A stretch of DNA of 64,000 nt from an uncultured Bacteroidales bacterium (GTDB taxonomy: Bacteria > Bacteroidota > Bacteroidia > Bacteroidales > UBA932): contig CALUPK010000010.1 of the NCBI GenBank assembly GCA_944322575.1, positions 1-64,000 on the forward strand, given 5' to 3'. How positions within the stretch are numbered: the first letter of the stretch is position 1; the number at the start of each line of letters is the position of its first letter. Both the position numbers and the translations under genes were made by a program. This document shows, piece by piece, positions 55,608 to 64,000 of the stretch. The notes below the pieces were generated by a model, which saw only the letters and a list, made by a program, of their open reading frames with translations, made no database searches and was not told where the DNA came from.

Positions 55608-57707
55608 TTATTCCATCTCGATGGTCATCTCGTCTATCAGGTGGTCTGCATCTCCTATCATGTCGATGATGAAGAGGATGTAGCGGACGTCAAGGGAGAT
55701 GTTGCGGCAGAAGTCGGGGTCAAACTCGATGTCGCTCATGGTACCTTCCCATACGCGGTCAAAGTTGATGCCGATCAAGCGGCCCTTGGAGTCGATGACA
55801 GGGCTGCCGGAGTTGCCGCCGGATGTGTGGTTGGTGGCTATGAAGCAGACGGGCACCTTGCCGTCATGTCCCCAGCGGCCGTAGTCACCGGAAGCCACGA
55901 TATCACGGAATCTCTGCGGTATGTTGTAGTCAAATATATCAGGGTTGTCCTTCTCCATGATGCCCTCGATGGTCGAGAACGGCAAGTAGTACACTCCGTC
56001 GGAGGGGGCGTAGCCCTTGATGTGGCCGTAGGCGACGCGAAGAGTGAGGTTGGCATCGGGATAGAAGGTCCTGTCAGGCTGGAACTCCATCTGCCCGCGC
56101 ATGTAGTCGCGGTTGAGCAGGGTAATCTCGGAGTTGACGCGGGTCACTGTAGGACGGAGATTCTCCCCTATCCATGCGTTGAACTCGCGGCCGAATACTA
56201 CGGCAGGGTCATCCTTCAGGGCAGCGACGCCGGCGCAGTCGAGGGCCTCAAGGGCGGCTCGGTCGGCGAATACAGAGGCAGAGAATAGATCGTCGGCCCA
56301 TCTCTCTATGGAGCCGCCGTACACTGCCAATGTACTGTCGAAATACTCAGGACGGAAATCCACGGGCACATCCTCCTTATAAGCGTTCATGACAGCTACG
56401 AAGCACTCCTTGTCGATGGGCAGGTAGTAGTCCTTGTAGAAGGCAGCCTCCACGGCCTTCAGTACGGAATCTGAACCGCTTTCAGCCGCACTCAGGGCAC
56501 GGGTGGCAAACTGTACAAGCTCGATGGTGCGGGCTGACTCGTTGTAGTATTCAAGGGCGTAGTTATAGGGTTCGAGCACTCCGTAAAGGGAGTCAAGAGC
56601 CGGGATGATGCCCTCGTACTCCGAGCCCTCGGCCCAGTCCATGAAGCGGGACTCGAAGGCCTGTTTCTTGGCCACGGTGCCGAGACGGACGATACCCTTC
56701 ATCTCGCCCTGCCACTTCTTCCAAGCATTGGAGACACTGGCATTCTTGGACGAATACTGAATTCTCACCGCCTGATCCGAATCCATGTACTTTTTCTGGA
56801 TATCGAGACGCATGGTGCGGAGGTTAATCTTGAAAGGATTGGACACATCCGAAATATAGCGCACACCCTCGGACATGATGTACTCGCGGGTGCTGCCGGG
56901 GAAGCCGTACACGAAGGTGAACTCACCCTCCTCCACTCCGCCGGCGGCAATATGGAAGTACTTCTTAGGCTTGTAAGGAACATTGTCCTCGGAATAGGGA
57001 GCGGGGTTGTTGTCCTTGTCGGCGTATATGCGGAAGATGGAGAAGTCGCCTGTATGGCGGGGCCACATCCAGTTGTCGGTGTCGCCGCCGAACTTACCTA
57101 TCGACGAAGGGGGCGCTCCCACTAAGCGGACGTCAGTATAGCGGCGGTACACGAACATATAATACTTGTTGCCGTAGTACAGGGGCTCGACCGAAGCCCG
57201 CAGGCCGTTGCCGGCAGCCACTGCTTCCTCAACGAGCTTTGCAGAATTCTTCTCGACTATAGACTCGCGTTCCTCCTCACTCATGCCGTCCTTATACCCT
57301 TCCAGCACCTTATCGGTAACATCCTCCATATACTCGAGGAAACTTACCGAAAGACCGGGGTTGGGCAGTTCCTCGGCACGGGTCATGGCCCAGAAGCCGT
57401 CGCGGAGGTAGTCATGCTCCACGGAGCTGTGTCTCTGAATCTGGCCGTAGCCGCAGTGATGGTTGGTCAGCAGCAGTCCTTCCGGAGAGATGAGCTCACC
57501 GGTGCAGCCGCCTCCGAAGAGGACCACGGCATCCTTGAGCGATGCCTGATTGATACTGTAGATGTCCTCGGCCGTGAGGGTAAATCCCTTGGCCTGCATG
57601 TCCCCTATCCTCTGGGAGATGAGGGACGGAAGCCACATTCCCTCATCCGCGGAGGCAGAAGCTCCGCAAATGAGGGAAAGCGCTACTATTGAAAGGTATT
57701 TTTTCAT
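55608..57707 (-). CDS. S46-family dipeptidyl-peptidase, DPP11-like
   Basis: 699 residues with a signal peptide (about 1-20). The catalytic triad regions are His in LLLTNHHCGYGQIQ (about 84), Asp in GGDTDNWMWPRHTGDFS, and Ser in TSGGNSGSPVID. After it comes GINFDRVWEGTMSD. As I recall the family, an Arg at this FDR position marks DPP11 (Asp/Glu at P1) and Gly marks DPP7, so acidic-residue specificity is likely but not proven. It releases dipeptides in the periplasm. It starts 10 bp after the acyl-CoA dehydrogenase stop and closes the operon. Confidence 0.93.
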   Translation of the reverse strand: MKKYLSIVALSLICGASASADEGMWLPSLISQRIGDMQAKGFTLTAEDIYSINQASLKDAVVLFGGGCTGELISPEGLLLTNHHCGYGQIQRHSSVEHDYLRDGFWAMTRAEELPNPGLSVSFLEYMEDVTDKVLEGYKDGMSEEERESIVEKNSAKLVEEAVAAGNGLRASVEPLYYGNKYYMFVYRRYTDVRLVGAPPSSIGKFGGDTDNWMWPRHTGDFSIFRIYADKDNNPAPYSEDNVPYKPKKYFHIAAGGVEEGEFTFVYGFPGSTREYIMSEGVRYISDVSNPFKINLRTMRLDIQKKYMDSDQAVRIQYSSKNASVSNAWKKWQGEMKGIVRLGTVAKKQAFESRFMDWAEGSEYEGIIPALDSLYGVLEPYNYALEYYNESARTIELVQFATRALSAAESGSDSVLKAVEAAFYKDYYLPIDKECFVAVMNAYKEDVPVDFRPEYFDSTLAVYGGSIERWADDLFSASVFADRAALEALDCAGVAALKDDPAVVFGREFNAWIGENLRPTVTRVNSEITLLNRDYMRGQMEFQPDRTFYPDANLTLRVAYGHIKGYAPSDGVYYLPFSTIEGIMEKDNPDIFDYNIPQRFRDIVASGDYGRWGHDGKVPVCFIATNHTSGGNSGSPVIDSKGRLIGINFDRVWEGTMSDIEFDPDFCRNISLDVRYILFIIDMIGDADHLIDEMTIEME

Positions 57708-57717
57708 ATAGCGGGTT

Positions 57718-59418
57718 TTAGTTGATGTAGTCTGCCAGGTCGTCCTCGGAGAAGCCTGCGATGTAGTCGTAGCGCTCCTGATTCCAGGACTTGGCCTTGC
57801 CTACGAACACCCTTGCGGACTTCGCAAAGTCAGCGCACCTCTGGGCATCTATCACGAGGAGCCAGCCCATGATGATGTGACCGGCCATCTCGACCAGACG
57901 GCGGGCGTGGAAGTCGATGTAGGTGTTGTCATGTCCGTGTACGAGGGCGCAGGCCTGCTCGTACTGTGCGGCCATCTCGACGAGGGTCTTCTTCAGAGTC
58001 GCATACTCGGGAGCCACCTCCTCGGCCTCATACTCGCGTATCTTGGCAAGGTAGGCGCCGGTGGTCACATAGCGGATGGCGGCCACGGTCTGGAGCTGGG
58101 ATGTACCCTCATATATGGTGGTAATCCTGGCGTCGCGGTAGATGCGCTCTACGGGATACTCCTTCATGTAGCCTGAGCCGCCGTGTACCTGTATGGCATC
58201 GTAGGCGTTCTGGTTGCAGTACTCGCTGGACATCATCTTGAGCACTGGGGTGAACATATCGGCGTACCTCTGGTACTTCTTCATGTCCTGACGCTCCTCG
58301 GGGGTGAGCTTGCGGGTCTCGGCGAGGAAGCCGTAGGACTTGTAGATGTCCACGAAGCGGGTGGTTTCATAGAGGATGGCACGGGAAGCCTGCAGCTTGG
58401 CCTTCATCACGGCGAGCATCTCGGACACTGCCGGGAACTCGATGATGGCCTTGCCGAACTGACGGCGCTCGCAGGCGTACCTGTAGGCCTCGCGGTAAGC
58501 GGCCTCGGAGATACCCACGGACTGGGCACCGACTCCGAGACGGGCACCGTTCATCAGCGACATCACGTACTTGATAAGGCCCATGCGGCGCTCGCCGATG
58601 AGCTTGGCGGGAGCGTTCTTGAATACCAGCTCGCAGGTGGGAGAGCCCTTGATACCGAGCTTGTTCTCAATCCTGCGGACAGTCACGCCGCCCCATTTCT
58701 GGTCGTGTACGAAGTAGGACAGACCGCGGCCGTCGCGGGTGCCTTCCTCGGAACGGGCCAGGACGAGCTTGATCTGGGCGTCACCGTTGGTGATAAAGCG
58801 CTTTACACCGTTGAGCATCCACATGCCCTTCTCCTCGCACCACTCGGCCTTGAGCATGGCGGCCTGGAGGTCGGAGCCGGCATCGGGCTCGGTCAGGTCC
58901 ATGGAGCAGGTATCGCCCTGAGGGATGCGGGGCAGGAACTCGGCCTTGATCTCCTCGGAGGCGAACTCGTGGATGGTCTCGGCGCAGTCCTGAAGGCCCC
59001 AGATATTGGCAAATCCGGCATCGGCCCTGGAAACTAACTCCTCAGCCATCACGTAGGGCACGAGAGAGAAATTCAGTCCGCCGTACTGACGGGGCAGGGA
59101 CATGCCGTACATGCCGGCCTGGGTGAGCACCCTCTGGTTCTCAGCTGTACCGGCTGCGTAGGTCACGCGGCCGTTCTCGCATACGGGACCGTCGTGGTCC
59201 ACCTGCTCGGCGTTGGCAGCGATGGTGTCGGCGCAGATCTCGCCCATTACCTCCATCACCTTGTCGTAGGAGTCGATGGCATCCTCGACATTGCAGGGAG
59301 CGTAGTCATAGACTCCGCTGTCCTTGAAATCCTGTTCCTTCAGCTCCACTATCTTCTGCATCAGGGGATGCGAGAGCTGAAACTTCAAATCACTATTGTC
59401 TGTATAAAAATTTGCCAT
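57718..59418 (-). CDS. acyl-CoA dehydrogenase
   Basis: 566 residues. The FAD and substrate motifs are QPDAGSDL-like (DLTEPDAGSDLQAAML), NGVKRFITNGDAQIK, GVGAQSVGISEAAYREAYRYACERRQFGK in parts, and IYEGTSQLQTVAAIRY with the catalytic Glu. The C-terminal helical extension (about 455-566) is found in one bacterial subgroup. It oxidises or reduces an acyl-CoA using the ETF encoded directly upstream (12-bp gap). Chain length and direction cannot be told; the bifurcating setting suggests short-chain enoyl-CoA reduction in amino acid fermentation. Confidence 0.95.
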   Translation of the reverse strand: MANFYTDNSDLKFQLSHPLMQKIVELKEQDFKDSGVYDYAPCNVEDAIDSYDKVMEVMGEICADTIAANAEQVDHDGPVCENGRVTYAAGTAENQRVLTQAGMYGMSLPRQYGGLNFSLVPYVMAEELVSRADAGFANIWGLQDCAETIHEFASEEIKAEFLPRIPQGDTCSMDLTEPDAGSDLQAAMLKAEWCEEKGMWMLNGVKRFITNGDAQIKLVLARSEEGTRDGRGLSYFVHDQKWGGVTVRRIENKLGIKGSPTCELVFKNAPAKLIGERRMGLIKYVMSLMNGARLGVGAQSVGISEAAYREAYRYACERRQFGKAIIEFPAVSEMLAVMKAKLQASRAILYETTRFVDIYKSYGFLAETRKLTPEERQDMKKYQRYADMFTPVLKMMSSEYCNQNAYDAIQVHGGSGYMKEYPVERIYRDARITTIYEGTSQLQTVAAIRYVTTGAYLAKIREYEAEEVAPEYATLKKTLVEMAAQYEQACALVHGHDNTYIDFHARRLVEMAGHIIMGWLLVIDAQRCADFAKSARVFVGKAKSWNQERYDYIAGFSEDDLADYIN

Positions 59419-59430
59419 GACTTCTTCTCC

Positions 59431-60444
59431 TTACTTGCTGTTTTGTTTGTAGAACTTGATGAGCTTGGGTATCACCACATTGAGGTCTCCTACGATAGCA
59501 TAGTCGGCTATCCTGTGGATAGGTGCCTCGGGGTCGCTGTTGATCGAGATGATCATCGAGGACTGGTCCATACCGGCAGTATGCTGGATCTGGCCGGAGA
59601 TACCGCAGGAAATGAAGAGCTTGGGACGTACGGTCACGCCGGTCTGTCCGATCTGGCGGGCATGGTCCGCAAAGCCTGCGTCCACAGCGGCGCGGGATGC
59701 TCCCACCTCTCCGCCGAGGGTCCTGGCGAGCTCGAATATCAGGTCGAAATTCTCCTTGCTGCCCACGCCGAAGCCGCCGGCCACGATGATCTGGGCGCCC
59801 TTGATGTCGATCTTGCGCTCCTCTATCTCGCGGGCCACGATCTCCACGGTCAGGTCGCTGTCCTTCAGGATAGAGTTGACGTCTATCTCCGAGATGCGTC
59901 CGGCCACGGGTGCGGCTAAGGGAGCCTTCTTCATCACACCCTCGCGGACAGTGGCCATCTGGGGCCTGTGCTCGGGGTTGACGATGGTGGCGATGATGTT
60001 GCCTCCGAATGCGGGGCGGATCTGGTACAGGAGATTGTGGTACTGTTTCTCCTTGTCCTGATGGTCACCTATCTCTAAGGATGTGCAGTCGGCGGTAAGG
60101 CCGCTGTGCAGGGCGCTGGAGACTCTGGGAGCGAGGTCCCTGCCCACGGAGGTGGCTCCGAAGAGAGCTATCTGGGGCTGTTCCTTGCGGAAAAGGTCAA
60201 TGGTAATCGATGCGTAGGGCAGTGTGCGGAAGAACTCCAAGCGCTTGTCGTCGGCTAAGTGCACCACTGCGGCGCCGTAGGAATAAAGCTCGTCGGCTAA
60301 GCCGCGGACATCATGTCCTATCAGCAGGGCCTCCACGTCGCAGGAGAGCGAGGCGGCCAGGTCACGGGCCTTGGTCATCAGTTCGAGACTCACGTCGCAG
60401 AGGCGTCCTCCGTCGGTCTCGCAATATACTATAATGTTGTTCAT
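59431..60444 (-). CDS. etfA: electron transfer flavoprotein alpha subunit
   Basis: 337 residues. The FAD-binding C-terminal domain has PKLFISCGISGQIQHTAGM and ISINSDPEAPIHRIADYAIV. It carries electrons between the acyl-CoA dehydrogenase and a partner. It starts 21 bp after etfB and ends 12 bp before the dehydrogenase gene. Confidence 0.96.
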   Translation of the reverse strand: MNNIIVYCETDGGRLCDVSLELMTKARDLAASLSCDVEALLIGHDVRGLADELYSYGAAVVHLADDKRLEFFRTLPYASITIDLFRKEQPQIALFGATSVGRDLAPRVSSALHSGLTADCTSLEIGDHQDKEKQYHNLLYQIRPAFGGNIIATIVNPEHRPQMATVREGVMKKAPLAAPVAGRISEIDVNSILKDSDLTVEIVAREIEERKIDIKGAQIIVAGGFGVGSKENFDLIFELARTLGGEVGASRAAVDAGFADHARQIGQTGVTVRPKLFISCGISGQIQHTAGMDQSSMIISINSDPEAPIHRIADYAIVGDLNVVIPKLIKFYKQNSK

Positions 60445-60465
60445 GTCGTCTTGCGTTTTAACAGA

Positions 60466-61341
60466 TTAACCGATTGTATGACTGGATATCAGCTCCTTTA
60501 CGAGACCCTCGATGTCGGCGTCCGAGTCCGAGAGGGTCCTGGACTCCTTGGCCTGGAGGATGATGTTCTCGATCTTCTTCACCTTGGTGGGCGAGCCGGA
60601 GGAACCGTAGCTCTTCTCGTCCCCGCCTATCTCGGCGAAGCCCCACTCGGGTATCTGGAAATGCTCGGAGCACTTGCCTGAGGCGGCGTACTCGGAACCG
60701 GAAGCCTGGTCCTCGGAAACGGTGCGGGCTCCTTTGTAGCGGAGGAGCTGTTTGGCGTTGCGGGGCCTGCATGCGGCTGCGGTGCCGGTCACGGTGATCA
60801 GCACGGGCAGAGGGGAGGACACCACTTCGATGCCCCGCTCTAACCTGCGGCGTACGGTCACTCTGTTATCGTCGATGTACAGTACTTCTTCTGCGTAGGT
60901 AATCTGAGGCCAGCCTAACTTCTCGGCTACCTGAGGGCCCACCTGGGCGGTGTCACCGTCGATAGCCTGACGGCCTGCGATGATCATGTCGGGAGCAATC
61001 TTGCGGACTGCCTGGGCCAGCGCGTAGGATGTGGCAAGGGTATCGGCTCCTGCGAACTTCCTGTCGGTCAGGAGGACACCTCCGTCAGCGCCTCTGAAGA
61101 GACCCTCGCGAATGATGTCGGCGGCCCTGCCGGGGCCCATAGTCAACAGATGGATTTCCACGTCCTTCAGACGGTCCTTGATCCTGAGCGCCTGCTCGAG
61201 GGCATTCATGTCTTCAGGATTGAAAATAGCAGGTAATGCGGCGCGGTTGACCGTTCCGTCCTCCTTCATCGCATCTTTTCCTACATTTCTGGTGTCCGGC
61301 ACCTGCTTGGCCAGGACCACGATTTTCAATTTGTCGTTCAT
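60466..61341 (-). CDS. etfB: electron transfer flavoprotein beta subunit
   Basis: 291 residues. The N-terminal KIVVLAKQVPDTRNVG and the central MIIAGRQAIDGDTAQVGPQV with VTVRRRLERGIEVV mark the beta subunit. It is longer at the C-terminus than simple EtfB (about 255). It is 35 bp after nfnB. Whether this ETF bifurcates depends on the second FAD site, which cannot be confirmed by eye. Confidence 0.95.
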   Translation of the reverse strand: MNDKLKIVVLAKQVPDTRNVGKDAMKEDGTVNRAALPAIFNPEDMNALEQALRIKDRLKDVEIHLLTMGPGRAADIIREGLFRGADGGVLLTDRKFAGADTLATSYALAQAVRKIAPDMIIAGRQAIDGDTAQVGPQVAEKLGWPQITYAEEVLYIDDNRVTVRRRLERGIEVVSSPLPVLITVTGTAAACRPRNAKQLLRYKGARTVSEDQASGSEYAASGKCSEHFQIPEWGFAEIGGDEKSYGSSGSPTKVKKIENIILQAKESRTLSDSDADIEGLVKELISSHTIG

Positions 61342-61376
61342 CAGTTTTAATACATTAATCCGGGCAAAGGTAGGAA

Positions 61377-62765
61377 TTATTTCTCAGACTGCAATGCCTT
61401 ATGGATGGCGGCGGCAGCCCGGCGGCCGGCGCCCATCGCTAAAATCACAGTCGCAGCACCTGTCACGGCATCGCCTCCTGCAAACACCATCGGGCGGGTG
61501 GTGGCTCCGTCCTCATCGGCAATGAGGCAGCCCCGGCGGTTGGTCTCCAGTCCCGGGGTAGAGCGGGCTATCATCGGGTTCGGGGAGGTTCCGAGGGACA
61601 TGATGACGGTGTCCGTCTCAATCTCAAACTCGGAGCCGGGCACCGGCACGGGGGAGCGGCGTCCCGACTCGTCGGGCTCGCCGAGCTCCATGCGGATGCA
61701 GCGGATACCGCGCACCCAGCCTTTTTCGTCGCCCAGGATCTCCACGGGGTTGGTCAGAAGGCGGAACTCTATGCCCTCCTCCTTGGCGTGATGGACCTCC
61801 TCCACCCTGGCGGGCAGTTCCTTCTCGGTGCGGCGGTAGACCACTGTCACCTGAGAGCCCAGGCGCAGGGCGGTACGGGCGGCGTCCATTGCCACATTGC
61901 CGCCTCCGACTATTACCGACCTGCGGCCGGAGAATACGGGGGTGTCGTATGTAGGGTCGTAACCGTGCATGAGGTTGTTGCGGGTGAGGAACTCATTGGC
62001 AGAGAATACTCCGTTGAGATTCTCCCCGGGGATGCCCATGAACTTGGGCAGACCGGCTCCCGAGCCGATGAACACGGCCCTGAAGCCCTCCTTGTCGAAG
62101 AGGTCATCCACTGTGACGGTCCTTCCCACCACCACGTCTGTCTCAATTTTAACCCCCAGGCGGCGGACATTCTCCACCTCGTACTCCACTACCTCCTCCT
62201 TGGGCAGACGGAACTCGGGGATACCGTACTGCAGCACGCCTCCGGCCTTGTGCAGCACCTCGAAGACGGTGACGTCATAGCCCCAGCGAGCCATGTCAGA
62301 GGCACAGGCCAGACCGGCCGGACCGCTGCCGACCACTGCGACCTTGATGCCGTTGGCGGGAGCCTTGTCAGCGAAGCGGACTCCGTTCTGACGGCTCCAG
62401 TCGGCCACGAAACGCTCGAGCTTGCCGATGGCCACCGGCTCACCCTTGACTCCGAGGATGCAGGAGCCCTCGCACTGGGTCTCCTGGGGGCAGACACGGC
62501 CGCAGACTGCGGGCAGGGAACTGTCCTGAGAGATGATGCGGGCAGCCTCCTTGATGTCTCCGGCCGCTACCTTTGATATAAATGCGGGTATCTGAATGGA
62601 AACCGGGCAGGCCTCCACACAGCGGGGCTTCTTACAGTTGAGGCAGCGCGAGGCCTCGAGGACGGCCTCCTGCTCGTTGTATCCGTAGCATACTTCCTCG
62701 AAATTACGGGCCCTGACTGCGGGATCCTGCTCGCGTACAGGGACTCTGGGTATCTTGTTAGCCAT
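61377..62765 (-). CDS. NfnB-type NADPH-binding flavoprotein (glutamate synthase small-subunit fold)
   Basis: 462 residues from ATG 62763-62765; the upstream frame to 62957 is antisense noise. The N-terminal Fe-S domain has CLNCKKPRCVEACPVSI and the CGRVCPQETQCEGSC cluster. FAD site is VVGSGPAGLACASDMARWG; NADPH site is VIVGGGNVAMDAARTALRLG; the second FAD motif is GGDAVTGAATVILAMGAGR. With the NfnA-like gene 20 bp upstream it forms NADH-dependent ferredoxin:NADP+ oxidoreductase, which bifurcates electrons. In the cytoplasm. Confidence 0.92.
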   Translation of the reverse strand: MANKIPRVPVREQDPAVRARNFEEVCYGYNEQEAVLEASRCLNCKKPRCVEACPVSIQIPAFISKVAAGDIKEAARIISQDSSLPAVCGRVCPQETQCEGSCILGVKGEPVAIGKLERFVADWSRQNGVRFADKAPANGIKVAVVGSGPAGLACASDMARWGYDVTVFEVLHKAGGVLQYGIPEFRLPKEEVVEYEVENVRRLGVKIETDVVVGRTVTVDDLFDKEGFRAVFIGSGAGLPKFMGIPGENLNGVFSANEFLTRNNLMHGYDPTYDTPVFSGRRSVIVGGGNVAMDAARTALRLGSQVTVVYRRTEKELPARVEEVHHAKEEGIEFRLLTNPVEILGDEKGWVRGIRCIRMELGEPDESGRRSPVPVPGSEFEIETDTVIMSLGTSPNPMIARSTPGLETNRRGCLIADEDGATTRPMVFAGGDAVTGAATVILAMGAGRRAAAAIHKALQSEK

Positions 62766-62785
62766 TGTTATATCTCCTGATGTTG

Positions 62786-63640
62786 TTATTGATGCAGTCC
62801 TATATGACACTGGTGGTCCTTCTCCTTCTCTATGTCGCGGTACATGCCCTGACGGCGCATGGCCTCCTCGAAGTCCACGTCGTAGGCATTGAACTCCGGT
62901 CCGTCCACACAGGCGAAACGGGTCTTGCCGGCGATGGTCACGCGGCAGGCACCGCACATGCCGGTACCGTCCACCATCAGGGTATTGAGGCTGACGATAA
63001 GAGGGATGCCGTACTGACGGCCCTTGAGGGTGACGAACTTCATCATGATCATGGGGCCGATGGCCACCGCCTGGTCATATTTCTCGCCAGAGTCCAGCAG
63101 ACGGCCCATGATGTCGGTCACTAAACCCTTCTCACCGTAAGAGCCGTCGTCAGTGCATATATAAAGGTGATCGCAGACGGCCCGCATCTCCTCCTCGAGG
63201 ATTACTAAGTCCTTATTGCGGGCACCGATTATCACGTCCACCTTTGCCCCGGCCTGATGCAGGTACTTCACCTGGGGATATACGGGGGCAGTTCCCAAGC
63301 CTCCCGCTATGAAGAGATAACGGCTGCGCGAGAGTTCCTCAGGGCTCAGGTGTATAAACTCGGAAGGCTGACCGAGCGGCCCGACCACATCCGCGAAGGA
63401 CTCTCCGGCCTCATAGCTGCAGATGATGCGGGTAGAGGCTCCCACGAGCTGGGTGACGATGGTCACGCTGCCTTCCTCACGGTTGTAATCACAGATGGTC
63501 AGGGGGATACGTTCATTCTTCTCCCCTGCCCTGACTATCAGAAACTGTCCCGGCTGGGCTGACTGCGCAACACGGGGCGCCAGAACGTCCATCAGACAGA
63601 TGGCCGGCGTCAGAAATTTCTTCCTAAGTATTTTGTACAT
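62786..63640 (-). CDS. NfnA-type FAD/NAD-binding, [2Fe-2S] protein
   Basis: 284 residues. The FAD domain reads GQFLIVRAGEKNERIPLTI, the NAD domain FIAGGLGTAPVYPQVKYLH and AIGPMIMMKFV, and the C-terminal [2Fe-2S] ligands lie in DGTGMCGACRVTIAGKTRFA with Cys downstream in FACVDG. It resembles the dihydroorotate dehydrogenase electron-transfer subunit PyrK, but the nfnB partner beside it favours the Nfn role. Confidence 0.92.
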   Translation of the reverse strand: MYKILRKKFLTPAICLMDVLAPRVAQSAQPGQFLIVRAGEKNERIPLTICDYNREEGSVTIVTQLVGASTRIICSYEAGESFADVVGPLGQPSEFIHLSPEELSRSRYLFIAGGLGTAPVYPQVKYLHQAGAKVDVIIGARNKDLVILEEEMRAVCDHLYICTDDGSYGEKGLVTDIMGRLLDSGEKYDQAVAIGPMIMMKFVTLKGRQYGIPLIVSLNTLMVDGTGMCGACRVTIAGKTRFACVDGPEFNAYDVDFEEAMRRQGMYRDIEKEKDHQCHIGLHQ

Positions 63641-63657
63641 AATCTATAATGAGTGTG

Positions 63658-63975
63658 TTATTCCTGCTTAACCTCACCCAGGACCTCGTAGCCGAGTTTC
63701 TCGATGGCCGCCGCAAGTTTTTCCTTTGTCGTCTTTTCCGGGTCATACTTCACCCACACGGTCTTGTCGTCAAGGGATATCTTCAGGTCCTTGACTCCCT
63801 TCTCAAACGGGATGTTCTCCTGAACTTTCTTGACACAGTTCTCACAGTGAAGGTTTACAGAGAATACGACTTCCTGCAGCGGAGCCTTCTTTTTCTGGGC
63901 GTACGAATTTACGGCAAAAAATGACAACATCAATACGGCAGCGGCCGTTTTCATAAAAAATTTAAACGTTTTCAT
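63658..63975 (-). CDS. exported heavy-metal-associated (HMA) domain protein
   Basis: 105 residues. A signal peptide (about 9-26, ending SYA-QKK) is followed by a single HMA domain with the metal site LHCENCVKKVQENI and GVKDLKISLDDKTVWVKYD. ATG 63973-63975 or the Met at residue 8 may be the start. It binds a soft metal ion, probably copper, in the periplasm. 17 bp separate it from the Nfn gene. The promoter is not visible, since the window ends 25 bp upstream. Confidence 0.9.
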   Translation of the reverse strand: MKTFKFFMKTAAAVLMLSFFAVNSYAQKKKAPLQEVVFSVNLHCENCVKKVQENIPFEKGVKDLKISLDDKTVWVKYDPEKTTKEKLAAAIEKLGYEVLGEVKQE

Positions 63976-64000
63976 ATTTTTTAAAATTTATAAATTTGGC

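Noticed and set aside
62766..62957. N-terminal extension of the NfnB-like protein
   Set aside because: It overlaps the nfnA gene and is Arg/Pro-rich noise; the family begins at MANKIPRVPV.

Overview
The window looks like chromosomal DNA of a high-GC member of the Bacteroidales, possibly Rikenellaceae/Alistipes-like. The order-level call is firm and the family-level guess is weak. The evidence is the many Bacteroidota-type promoters (TAnnTTTG at -7), GLPGLI proteins, BACON-domain lipoproteins, a SusC/RagA-like TonB-dependent receptor, an S46 dipeptidyl-peptidase, DUF4252 proteins, a CzcA-type pump fused to its outer-membrane channel, and CCDC81-like HU protein architecture.

Layout. 1-10.3 kb is an accessory envelope region read mostly on the minus strand. 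It holds a receptor cut by the window edge, remnants of a HlyD-type exporter, a small lipoprotein gene with an in-frame stop, three GLPGLI paralogues, an M23-like/S41 protease with a 39-bp repeat tract, an IS5-family insertion and a 5'-truncated BACON gene. 10.4-15.3 kb carries two two-component systems (OmpR type and NarL type). 15.5-20.7 kb has a small membrane protein and three tandem BACON lipoproteins. 21-25.8 kb has an HUH (RAYT-like) transposase, cutC, and a recA-trpS unit. 25.8-31.8 kb is a heavy-metal efflux locus. 31.9-35.3 kb is an ECF sigma / anti-sigma-like / DUF4252 / TlpA-like operon. 35.3-43 kb has a MATE exporter, a YitT protein, a transglutaminase-like lipoprotein and dnaG. 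43-46.2 kb is a three-gene kinase/kinase/PP2C-phosphatase cassette. 46.2-54.7 kb has apbE, tRNA-Leu, a SotB-like exporter divergent from lacZ, metG and an HU-like envelope protein. 54.7-55.2 kb has tRNA-Asn and two tRNA-Pro genes. 55.3-64 kb is one long minus-strand run: HMA protein, NfnA, NfnB, EtfB, EtfA, acyl-CoA dehydrogenase and DPP11-like peptidase.

The most unusual feature is a family of dispersed paired palindromes. At least 23 palindromes occur in this window, all outside confident genes. Their core is ACTCCTTC-S-GAAGGAGT or CACCTTC-S-GAAGGTG. Ten pairs sit 38 or 39 nt apart around a conserved oriented spacer (about GGTTTCCCGCGTTTTC). One cluster lies 33 bp from the HUH transposase gene, the arrangement of REP/RAYT systems. 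Four promoters (two-component system, membrane protein, two BACON lipoproteins) carry a fixed inverted repeat at the -33 box that resembles the spacer of this element, which suggests that the repeat has been recruited as promoter DNA.

A second regulatory signal is a GTTAA direct repeat with 10-nt period. It lies upstream of the TonB receptor, upstream of a GLPGLI gene, and in front of the adjacent OmpR-type two-component operon. This suggests an autoregulated system controlling the envelope locus.
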